Of a DNA stretch of 5,857 nucleotides, positions 1 through 5,195 are shown piece by piece; position 1 is the stretch's first letter, and every line of letters begins with the position of its first letter. Source of the DNA: an uncultured Clostridia bacterium (lineage in GTDB: Bacteria; Bacillota; Clostridia; Oscillospirales; Oscillospiraceae); contig CAMWTG010000181.1 of NCBI GenBank assembly GCA_947177115.1, forward strand, positions 1 to 5,857. The letters run 5' to 3'. The notes under the pieces are model-generated. The model did not search any database. It was not told the DNA's origin and saw only the letters and a program-made list of their open reading frames with translations. The translations under genes were made by a program, and so were the position numbers.

Positions 1-1068
1 ATGGGGAGCTGCGTGGCGGCGGGGATCGTCATGTCTGCCGCGTTCCTGCTTTTCATGGAGCAAATTCTGGCTGTGATCGGAGCCAGCGCGGACACCTGGG
101 AACCGGCAAAAATCTATTTGACGGTGGTTGCCCTGGGCGGACCTTTTGTCCTGCTTTCCAACTGCTATTCCAACATTCTCCGTGCGGAGGGGCAGCCCAA
201 CAGGGCCATGATGGGGCAGATTTTGGGAAACCTCCTCAATGTTGTGCTGGACCCCGTTATGATCCTTGCATTCGACTGGGGCATTGCTGGCGCGGCGATC
301 GCCACTGTTATTGGCAATATGGCGGGCGCGGGTTACTATATTCTTTATTTTCTGCGGGGCAGATCCACGCTCAGCATCCGTATCAGGGATTTTTCCCTGA
401 AAGACCGCATCTGCACCGGCGTGCTGGCTATTGGCGTCCCGGCCTCCTTGGGCTCTCTGCTGATGAGCGTGTCTCAGATCATTGTTAACGCGCGGATGGC
501 AGGCTATGGGGACATGGCCCTGGCGGGGATGGGAGTTGCGATGAAGGTGACGATGATGACCGGCATGATCTGCATCGGCTTTGGGCAGGGCGTTCAGCCG
601 CTGCTGGGTTATTGCGTAGGAGCGGGGCTGTGGGATCGTTTTAAAAAGATTATGGGTTTCTCCATTTTCTTTTCCCTTGGACTCAGCGCGGCTATGACGG
701 GCTTGTGCTACCTGCTCCGGGATTCCATCATCCGCATGTTTTTATCGGAACCGGCTGCTTTTGACTATGCGCTCACCTTCACCAATATCCTTCTGACCAC
801 CAGTTTCCTGTTCGGCGTGTTTTATGTGCTGACCAATGCTTTGCAGGCAATGGGGGCGGCGGTTCAGGCCCTTGCCGTCAACCTCAGCCGCCAGGGAATG
901 ATCTATATCCCCGCCCTGTTCATCCTGCAGGCCATATTGCAGGCGAACGGCCTTGCCTGGGCGCAGCCGGTGGCCGATCTGCTCTCTACCGCCCTTGTCG
1001 GTGCGCTGTATCTGTGGACATCGCGGAGGATGATGGCGGTGGCAGATCGTGCCATTAAAAAAATTTGA
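1..1068 (+). CDS. MATE family efflux transporter, 5'-truncated by window edge
   Basis: Inner-membrane antiporter of the MATE family, which exports cationic drugs or metabolites in exchange for Na+ or H+. The 355 visible residues are almost entirely hydrophobic segments with short loops. The family signature is clear: RAEGQPNRAMMGQ (61-73) followed by GNLLNVVLDPVMI (76-88) and GIAGAAIATVIG (94-105) ends the first half of the protein. The second half opens with GVPASL (145-150) and carries GFGQGVQPLLGYCVGAG (193-209), the repeated MATE motif. Family members are usually about 440-460 residues, so roughly 90-100 N-terminal residues (first helices) are missing. The ATG at base 1 is therefore probably an internal methionine. 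The C-terminus is intact, ending in a basic tail and TGA at 1066-1068. The substrate cannot be told from sequence. It is separated by 95 bases from the next gene and is probably a separate unit from it. Confidence 0.93.
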   Translation: MGSCVAAGIVMSAAFLLFMEQILAVIGASADTWEPAKIYLTVVALGGPFVLLSNCYSNILRAEGQPNRAMMGQILGNLLNVVLDPVMILAFDWGIAGAAIATVIGNMAGAGYYILYFLRGRSTLSIRIRDFSLKDRICTGVLAIGVPASLGSLLMSVSQIIVNARMAGYGDMALAGMGVAMKVTMMTGMICIGFGQGVQPLLGYCVGAGLWDRFKKIMGFSIFFSLGLSAAMTGLCYLLRDSIIRMFLSEPAAFDYALTFTNILLTTSFLFGVFYVLTNALQAMGAAVQALAVNLSRQGMIYIPALFILQAILQANGLAWAQPVADLLSTALVGALYLWTSRRMMAVADRAIKKI

Positions 1069-1109
1069 CCGCCAGTCATTTCTTTTAAGTTGTTTTTGGG
1101 TTCGGCATT

Positions 1110-1115
1110 TATACT
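1110..1115 (+). promoter_or_regulatory. Candidate -10 box (TATACT) upstream of the lipoprotein operon
   Basis: TATACT matches the sigma-A -10 consensus at five of six positions and lies about 50 bases before the lipoprotein start, in the AT-richer gap after the MATE gene. The only -35-like hexamer nearby, TTGTTT at 1090-1095, is just 14 bases upstream, which is shorter than the usual 16-18. The promoter is therefore weak, activator-dependent or wrong. No convincing terminator is visible between the MATE stop and this site, so read-through is also possible. Confidence 0.3.
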
Positions 1116-1148
1116 GATGGCAGTGTTTCGATCATGGAAGCCAGCCGG

Positions 1149-1156
1149 AAGGAGGG
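1149..1156 (+). promoter_or_regulatory. Ribosome binding site that sets the lipoprotein start
   Basis: AAGGAGGG lies 7 bases before the ATG at 1164. It is only 4 bases before the in-frame GTG at 1161, and it lies downstream of the in-frame ATG at 1134. It therefore favours 1164 as the start and argues against the longer reading. Confidence 0.7.
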
Positions 1157-1163
1157 ACCTGTG

Positions 1164-1655
1164 ATGTGTATTCATAAAATGATGGCCGCGCTGCTGGCAC
1201 TGTTTCTTCTGTCCGGCTGTGCCGGCATGGGAGCTGCGTCTTCCGGGAAAACGGATGAAGGTGGACTTTCCATTGCGGCGCTGTTTCAAACAGAAAGCGG
1301 AGACGCGCTTTATGGCGGCGCCGCCCATTTTTCCACAGAAACGAAAAGCGATAGCTGCCAGCTGAACAGCGATGGGACAGTCGGCATCTCCGGCTTGCCG
1401 AGGAATGGAGAACTGCTGCTGACTTTATTCGACCGGCAGCAGAACGTACAGGGCGCAATGAAGCTTTCCTTTTCCGAAGGAGCTGTAATAGACGCCTCAA
1501 CCGGTGAGGACGGTGTGGGGCATATCACAGTCAGAAGTGACACGAATGAAGTGGCGCTGATTTTTATCCTGACGGAAGAGGGCGTCTTACAGTGTACCCT
1601 CTGGCTAGTCAATACCGGCCCGTCCTATACGGATCTGCCCCAGAAGGGAGTTTGA
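1164..1655 (+). CDS. Small secreted lipoprotein of unknown function, first gene of the alarmone/two-component operon
   Basis: Not recognised as a named family. The 163-residue product has a lipoprotein signal peptide: a short basic start (MCIHK), a hydrophobic core MMAALLALFLL and the lipobox L16-S17-G18-C19. Cys19 should be lipidated and anchor the protein on the outer face of the membrane. A short Ser/Gly/Ala linker (20-34) leads to a domain of alternating hydrophobic stretches (35-149), including a segment reading LNSDGTVGISGLPRNGELLL (68-87). This resembles the 'DG...I.GLP.G.Y.L' strand pattern of transthyretin-like/carboxypeptidase-regulatory beta-sandwiches, but that is inference only. 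Cys65 and Cys144 could form a disulfide. The start at 1164 is chosen because the AAGGAGGG site and the signal peptide both fit it; the open frame extends to ATG 1134 without a ribosome site. The stop is one base before the synthetase ATG, implying coupled translation and a shared role with the downstream genes. Confidence 0.85.
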   Translation: MCIHKMMAALLALFLLSGCAGMGAASSGKTDEGGLSIAALFQTESGDALYGGAAHFSTETKSDSCQLNSDGTVGISGLPRNGELLLTLFDRQQNVQGAMKLSFSEGAVIDASTGEDGVGHITVRSDTNEVALIFILTEEGVLQCTLWLVNTGPSYTDLPQKGV

Positions 1656-1656
1656 C

Positions 1657-2322
1657 ATGGAAAATTTTCCGCTTGGGATCACCAGTGCAGAATGCGAATT
1701 TTATGGAGACCGGCTGATCCTTTTGGAAGGTGTGATTGAGGAATTTCTCTCCTGCCTCCATATGGTCCGCCGCTATCAGATCAGCCGGGGGCAGCGGGAC
1801 CCTATCGTTTCTTTTCAGACCCGCATTAAGAGCGCCGGGAGCATGAAGGCAAAGCTGAAGCGGCAAAACCTCCCGGTCACGGCGGATAGCGCCCTCCGGG
1901 ATGTGTGGGATGCCGCGGGGGTGCGTCTGGTCTGTCCCTTTGTGCAGAATATTGACCAGACGGTTGACCTGATCCGACAGATTCCGGGCATCCGGATCCT
2001 GAGGGAGAAGGACTATATCCGCAATCCGAAGCCTAACGGATACCGCAGCTACCATATGATTCTCTCCTTGCCCCTGCGCTTTCTGGAAACCGCGCCGGAG
2101 CAGCCGGTCTGGCTGGAGGTCCAGCTCCGCACCATCGCTATGGACTGCTGGGCCAGCATTGAGCACCAGCTGAAATATAAACAGGACATTGCAGATCAGG
2201 CGCTGATCGTTCAGGAGTTGAAGCGCTGCGCGGATGAGATCGCCTCTACCGATCTGTCCCTGCAGACCATTCGGGACCTGATCGAAGCGTCTGGGGAGGA
2301 GGAAACGCTATGCGAATCTTAG
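1657..2322 (+). CDS. Small alarmone synthetase (RelA/SpoT synthetase domain), GTP pyrophosphokinase
   Basis: Cytoplasmic enzyme that transfers pyrophosphate from ATP to the 3'-OH of GDP/GTP (or GMP) to make (p)ppGpp. At 221 residues it contains only the synthetase domain, with no HD hydrolase, TGS or ACT regions, as in the single-domain RelP/RelQ (YwaC/YjbM) class. Visible motifs: RIKSAGSMKAKL (56-67), supplying the ATP-binding Arg56 and Lys58; DAAGVRL (85-91), with Mg-binding Asp85 and Arg90; KDYIRNPKPNGYRSYH (118-133), the G-loop with Tyr129 and His133; and EVQLRT-AMDCWASIEHQLKYK (154-175), with catalytic Glu154. All key residues expected of an active synthetase appear present. A ribosome site, GAAGGGAG (1643-1650), lies inside the lipoprotein gene end. 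The 3' end overlaps the response regulator by 13 bases. Whether it belongs to the RelP or RelQ branch, or to a separate clostridial branch, cannot be settled by eye. With no hydrolase in the protein, (p)ppGpp removal must be supplied elsewhere in the genome. Confidence 0.93.
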   Translation: MENFPLGITSAECEFYGDRLILLEGVIEEFLSCLHMVRRYQISRGQRDPIVSFQTRIKSAGSMKAKLKRQNLPVTADSALRDVWDAAGVRLVCPFVQNIDQTVDLIRQIPGIRILREKDYIRNPKPNGYRSYHMILSLPLRFLETAPEQPVWLEVQLRTIAMDCWASIEHQLKYKQDIADQALIVQELKRCADEIASTDLSLQTIRDLIEASGEEETLCES

Positions 2323-2984
2323 TAGCTGATGATGAGCCGGAAATGACCATGGTGCTGGAGGCGCTGTTGAAACGGGAGCATTACTCGGTGGATGTGGTTT
2401 ATAATGGCCGGGACGCGCTGGACTATGGGCTGGCGGAAAATTACGACTGCCTGATCCTGGATATTATGATGCCCAAACTGGACGGCATCCAGGTCCTGCA
2501 AGCTCTGCGGGCTAAAAATGTTGCCACGCCGGTGCTGCTGCTGACAGCCAGGAGCCAGGTGGAGGACCGCGTTGCCGGGCTGGACAGCGGAGCGGATGAC
2601 TATCTGCCCAAGCCCTTCGACAACCGGGAATTTGCAGCCAGGGTGCGTGCGCTGACCCGCAGGGGCGGGGAGTACACGCCGAAAGTCCTTGCCGCGGGCA
2701 ATACAACGCTGGACTGCTCCACCTTTGAACTGAAGTGCGGATCCGCCTGCGTCCGGCTGGGCAATAAAGAGTTTCAGATGCTGGAGCTGCTGATGCGGCA
2801 GACGGGACGGCTTATTTCCACAGAGCAGTTCATGGAACACATCTGGGGCTATGACAGCGATGCGGAGATCAATGTAGTCTGGGCCTACATTTCCTATCTG
2901 CGGCGCAAGCTGGAGGCGGTGGGCGCCAATGTCCGCATTGCCGCCCGCCGTGGGCAGGGCTATTTGCTGGAGGAGATGCCATGA
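2310..2984 (+). CDS. OmpR/PhoB-family response regulator
   Basis: DNA-binding transcription factor activated by phosphorylation, the partner of the kinase encoded immediately downstream. The 224 residues show a complete receiver domain (1-118): acidic pair Asp7/Asp8, phospho-acceptor Asp51 in LILDIMMPKLDG, conserved Thr79 and Lys101 in the KPF motif. A winged-helix effector domain follows (about 128-221) with the recognition-helix region INVVWAYISYLRRKL and the closing RRGQGYLLE wing. All switch residues are intact. The start is fixed by a GGGGAGGAGG site at 2293-2302, 7 bases upstream and inside the synthetase gene. The stop overlaps the kinase start as ATGA. The 'INVVWAYISYLRRKL' form is common in clostridial OmpR-type regulators paired with kinases lacking a HAMP domain (from general knowledge of the family). 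Its targets are unknown; autoregulation of this operon is the natural first guess. Confidence 0.96.
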   Translation: MRILVADDEPEMTMVLEALLKREHYSVDVVYNGRDALDYGLAENYDCLILDIMMPKLDGIQVLQALRAKNVATPVLLLTARSQVEDRVAGLDSGADDYLPKPFDNREFAARVRALTRRGGEYTPKVLAAGNTTLDCSTFELKCGSACVRLGNKEFQMLELLMRQTGRLISTEQFMEHIWGYDSDAEINVVWAYISYLRRKLEAVGANVRIAARRGQGYLLEEMP

Positions 2985-4213
2985 TCCGCTCGCTGCGCCG
3001 GAAGTTTATCATCATTGCGATGGTTTCCCTGATTGGGACGATGGCCGTCCTCTGTACGGCCATCGGCATCGGCAATTATTATGTTACCGCCAACCGGGTA
3101 GACAAGGCCATCTCCATTCTTTACCAGAACGGTGGGACCTTCCTTTCGCCGGGCTCCCATTTCGACCCCTCTGATTTCAACTTTCAGATCACGCCGGAGA
3201 CGGCGTTTGAAACGAGATATTTCATTGTGCAGCTTACGGAGCAAAAGGAGATCAAATCCGTAAACCTGGAGCACATAGCCGCGCTGGACCGCCAGACAGT
3301 GGTGGATACCATTAGCCGGATCATAGATGCCGGGACAGAGCGCGGATATGTGGATCACTATCGCTTCGGTATATTTTCCAACAAGGAAGGGGGGAGCGCC
3401 GTTGTTGTAGTGAACTGTTTCCTCCAGCTCCAGTCGGTCAATAATATGCTGCGCATCACAGTTTCCATATTCCTGGCCTGCGTCCTGATTGTGTTCATCC
3501 TGCTGCTGTTTTTGTCCAAACGGGCGATCCGGCCTTTTGTGGACAATCTTGAGCGGCAGCGGCAGTTTGTTACCGATGCCTCCCACGAGCTGAAGACGCC
3601 GCTGGCTATTCTGTCGGCGGACATGGGGCTGATGGAGGATACCTACGGGAAGGATAAGTGGCTGGAGAGTGCGCAGTCCCAGATCGTCCGGCTGGATAAG
3701 CTTATCGGGAATCTGGTAGAGCTGGCCCGCACGGAAGAAACCGTCAAAGAGGATGCGGTCGTCTGTTTTTCTGTCAGTGAAATTGCCCAGGCCAATGCGG
3801 ACGCATTCCAGCCGTTGGCTGAAGCGGACGGAAAGGCGCTGACTGCGGAAATTACCAGCGGGATCAGCACGAGGGGCGTTCAGGACAATTTCTTCCGTTT
3901 GTTCTCGATTCTGCTGGACAATGCCGTCAAATATTGCGATCCGGGAGGCACGATCCATCTGTCCGTATCCCTGCGGGGACGGCATATCTGTGTTTCTGTG
4001 TCCAATCCCTGCGCGGGAGTGGATACGGCGCAGCTTTCCCGGTACTTTGATCGTTTCTACCGGGCGGATTCCTCCCGCGCCCGGTCCACCGGCGGCTATG
4101 GGATCGGCCTGTCTACCGCAAAGGCCATTGTGACCCGCCATAAAGGCCGTATTTCAAACCACTACGCGGACGGAACCATTACGTTTACCGCTGTGATCCC
4201 GCAGACGGGCTGA
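2981..4213 (+). CDS. Membrane sensor histidine kinase, no HAMP domain
   Basis: Sensor of the two-component system: it autophosphorylates and passes phosphate to Asp51 of the preceding regulator. The 410 residues read as a short basic N-terminus, TM1 (about 9-31), an extracytoplasmic domain of roughly 125 residues (32-156) and TM2 (about 158-178). The dimerisation/phosphoacceptor helix carries His202 in DASHELKTPL, the N-box is LLDNAVKY (311-318), the F-box YFDRFYR (355-361) and the G-box GGYGIGL (371-377). Only 24 residues separate the end of TM2 from His202, too few for a HAMP domain. In the G1 region the usual DxGxG is replaced by SNPCAG (341-346), a variation also seen in other Gram-positive kinases with NT/NP motifs, so activity is still expected. 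The ribosome site GGAGGAG (2969-2975) lies 5 bases before the ATG, which overlaps the regulator stop. The sensed ligand is unknown, and the extracytoplasmic domain shows no motif I recognise. Confidence 0.95.
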   Translation: MIRSLRRKFIIIAMVSLIGTMAVLCTAIGIGNYYVTANRVDKAISILYQNGGTFLSPGSHFDPSDFNFQITPETAFETRYFIVQLTEQKEIKSVNLEHIAALDRQTVVDTISRIIDAGTERGYVDHYRFGIFSNKEGGSAVVVVNCFLQLQSVNNMLRITVSIFLACVLIVFILLLFLSKRAIRPFVDNLERQRQFVTDASHELKTPLAILSADMGLMEDTYGKDKWLESAQSQIVRLDKLIGNLVELARTEETVKEDAVVCFSVSEIAQANADAFQPLAEADGKALTAEITSGISTRGVQDNFFRLFSILLDNAVKYCDPGGTIHLSVSLRGRHICVSVSNPCAGVDTAQLSRYFDRFYRADSSRARSTGGYGIGLSTAKAIVTRHKGRISNHYADGTITFTAVIPQTG

Positions 4214-4223
4214 TGCTCCTGCG

Positions 4224-4268
4224 TTTATATATAGTTTATCGTCAATAGTCAATTTCAGAAAGGAAGGA
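4224..4268 (+). promoter_or_regulatory. AT-rich leader with possible -10 and ribosome site of the small protein gene
   Basis: The 61-base gap after the kinase contains TTTATATATAG (4224-4234), in which TATATA or TATAGT could serve as a -10 box. No -35 hexamer is visible at 16-18 bases upstream, where the sequence is GC-rich coding DNA. A direct repeat of GTCAAT occurs at 4241-4246 and 4248-4253. AGGAAGGA at 4261-4268, 6 bases before the ATG, is a sound ribosome site. There is no terminator in the gap, so the next gene may be transcribed both from the operon and on its own. Confidence 0.3.
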
Positions 4269-4274
4269 ACTACT

Positions 4275-4727
4275 ATGAGCATGACGATCAGCGCGGCAAG
4301 CTACTTAAACAGCATCTCTCAAACTACAAGATCCTCCAGTGAGGAAAAGCAGGAGCAAAAGAGTGTCCCGGTTGAGGTTGGCAAGACGCAGCAAAGCGCT
4401 GTGTCCGCCAGCTTGGATCGGGTCAACATGGGGCAGGACGGGATCGCCGTTACCGAGGTCGGCCGGCAGCAGGGAGCGGAACAGTCCGCCGCACAAAAGC
4501 GGTCCGCTGCGCCGCAGACGGACACTGTAGAGATCAGTGCGGAGGGCAAAGCCGCCAGCGTCAAGTCCCGGGAACAGATGCAGGACGGGGCTGCGGCATT
4601 GGAAGAGACGCAGTATGGAACAGAGGATCTGTCTGTGTACACGGATGCCGAGCTGAAGCAGATGTACTATAAAGGGGAGATCACGCGGCAGGAGTATGAA
4701 GATGAAACCGGCGAAGCGCTGCAATGA
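4275..4727 (+). CDS. Small hydrophilic protein of unknown function with C-terminal SHOCT-like motif
   Basis: Function not recognised. The 150-residue product has no signal peptide or membrane segment and is rich in Ser, Gln, Glu, Ala and Lys through residues 15-82, which suggests intrinsic disorder. Two short conserved-looking elements stand out. DTVEISAEGKAA (83-94) resembles the motif that marks FlgM-type anti-sigma factors and several short clostridial proteins. LSVYTDAELKQMYYKGEITR (119-138), followed by QEYEDETG, has the short-helix 'L...G.IT..EY' pattern of SHOCT-like C-termini. The rest of FlgM's sigma-binding region is not apparent, so FlgM identity is not supported. The start at 4275 follows a good AGGAAGGA site; ATG 4281 two codons later is less well placed. 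The gene lies 61 bases after the kinase in the same direction, so it could be a fifth operon member or an independent gene under the regulator. A coding assignment is supported by the ribosome site, the 150-codon frame and protein-like composition. Confidence 0.75.
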   Translation: MSMTISAASYLNSISQTTRSSSEEKQEQKSVPVEVGKTQQSAVSASLDRVNMGQDGIAVTEVGRQQGAEQSAAQKRSAAPQTDTVEISAEGKAASVKSREQMQDGAAALEETQYGTEDLSVYTDAELKQMYYKGEITRQEYEDETGEALQ

Positions 4728-4819
4728 TGCTGCGCCCGGGTGATAGTCCGTGGATACTATCTGTCTCAAAGTTGCCGTGCAATCATTTATAGCAATCTTC
4801 AAAATTCCTGTCAGCGGTC

Positions 4820-4897
4820 TGTAGGGGCAAGTATTACCCGTCCGCTTTGCCGGCACCCGCCGTGTGATCGCGCGGGCGGACGATGTCTGCGCCTACA
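4820..4897. repeat. Imperfect palindromic repeat, MITE/REP-like, starting TGTAGGGGC
   Basis: The two ends are inverted copies. The left arm, TGTAGGGGCAAGTAT then TACCCGTCCGC (4820-4845), pairs with the right arm, whose reverse complement begins TGTAGGCGCAGACATCGTCCGC (bases 4897 back to 4876). Allowing a 4-base bulge (TACC), about 19 of 22 positions match, including a perfect 7-bp inner match of CGTCCGC (4839-4845) with GCGGACG (4876-4882). The central loop is GC-rich, and CCCGC (4856-4860) can pair with GCGGG (4872-4876) in an alternative fold. There is no transposase and no clear target-site duplication. From general knowledge, GTAGGGGC-type palindromes are scattered between genes in many Oscillospiraceae genomes; copy number here cannot be seen from one window. 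Confidence 0.65.
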
Positions 4898-4912
4898 ACG
4901 TGTCATAAAATA

Positions 4913-4949
4913 GACAGGCTGTGGAGGAGATATTCCTTTGCAGCCTGTT
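4913..4949. other. Strong hairpin, possible terminator
   Basis: ACAGGCTG (4914-4921) pairs perfectly with CAGCCTGT (4941-4948). Three G-U wobbles continue the stem inward, then AGGA (4925-4928) pairs with TCCT (4934-4937) around a 5-base GATAT loop, giving a stem of about 15 bp. On the + strand it is followed by TCTCTGCTTTTGG, without a clean T-run. On the - strand it is followed by CTATTTTATG, closer to a terminator tail. It lies 186 bases after the last + strand stop, so its role, as terminator of the preceding unit or as structured RNA, is open. Confidence 0.5.
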
Positions 4950-5116
4950 CTCTGCTTTTGGACCATCCAGGCAGAAGGCGGCCTTAAAGTTATGAGTTTC
5001 CTGAAAATATTCCGGAAGAGCGGGCGGCTGTTCTTCAATTTGCCCAATTGCAACAGCCTTTCTCGGGCTTGGTTTGAGGGTTTTGCCCATTTCACTGATT
5101 TGTGTGCGCTTCTCTC

Positions 5117-5145
5117 TTGCCTTTCCGGCAAAAAAAGGGTAAAAT
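5117..5145 (+). promoter_or_regulatory. Sigma-A type promoter of pckA
   Basis: The -35 box TTGCCT (5117-5122, four of six consensus bases) and the -10 box TAAAAT (5140-5145, five of six) are separated by the ideal 17 bases. Transcription would start near 5152, giving a leader of about 44 bases that contains the pckA ribosome site. A perfect dyad, TTGCC-N5-GGCAA (5117-5131), covers the -35 box and the upstream part of the spacer, a position where a repressor could act. An A-tract (5130-5136) lies in the spacer. Confidence 0.6.
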
Positions 5146-5179
5146 AAAGACAGTCCAAAATAAATACCCACTTTTCCAT

Positions 5180-5187
5180 AAGGAGGA
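5180..5187 (+). promoter_or_regulatory. Strong ribosome binding site of pckA
   Basis: AAGGAGGA is a near-perfect complement to the 16S rRNA 3' end and sits 8 bases before ATG 5196. It fixes the start codon and fits high expression. Confidence 0.8.
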
Positions 5188-5195
5188 ACATATCT

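Larger units (their letters stand above)
4728..5195. other. 468-base intergenic region before pckA
   Basis: No convincing gene is seen on either strand. It holds, in order, a weak 6-bp hairpin (4742-4761), an imperfect palindromic repeat (4820-4897), a strong hairpin (4913-4949), a featureless stretch of about 165 bases, and the pckA promoter with its short leader. Two small open frames, 4938-5147 (+) and 4893-5090 (-), cross it, but neither has a ribosome site. No tRNA, riboswitch or CRISPR pattern is recognisable. Confidence 0.7.

Noticed and set aside
1..1068. ATG at base 1 as a true start of the MATE gene
   Set aside because: The product would lack about 90-100 residues of the conserved first half, and truncation by the window edge explains this simply.
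1134..1163. Longer N-terminal reading of the lipoprotein from ATG 1134
   Set aside because: No ribosome site precedes 1134, the ideal AAGGAGGG lies inside this extension, and the signal peptide is normal only when started at 1164.
2960..4141. 393-codon open frame on the minus strand opposite the kinase
   Set aside because: The + strand kinase has every catalytic motif in order. The minus frame has no recognisable domain and is a by-product of GC-rich codon structure.
4275..4727. Small protein as FlgM anti-sigma factor
   Set aside because: Only the DTVEIS-type element matches. The C-terminal sigma-binding helices of FlgM are not evident and no flagellar gene is nearby.
4742..4761. GATAGT/ACTATC hairpin just after the small protein gene, as a terminator
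   Set aside because: The stem is only 6 bp with an 8-base loop and is AT-rich, and the following bases TGTCTCAAAG have no T-run.
5036..5050. CAATT-N5-AATTG dyad as an operator
   Set aside because: The arms are only 5 bp and AT-rich, and the site lies about 70 bases upstream of the promoter with no further support.
5117..5136. TTGCC/GGCAA hairpin with the adjoining A-tract as an intrinsic terminator
   Set aside because: The T-run lies on the minus strand ahead of the hairpin rather than after it, so neither orientation gives stem followed by U-tract. The promoter reading fits better.
4938..5147. 69-codon + strand open frame before pckA
   Set aside because: There is no ribosome site at its start, its composition is Phe/Leu/Ser/Cys-rich with no domain, and it runs through the likely pckA promoter.
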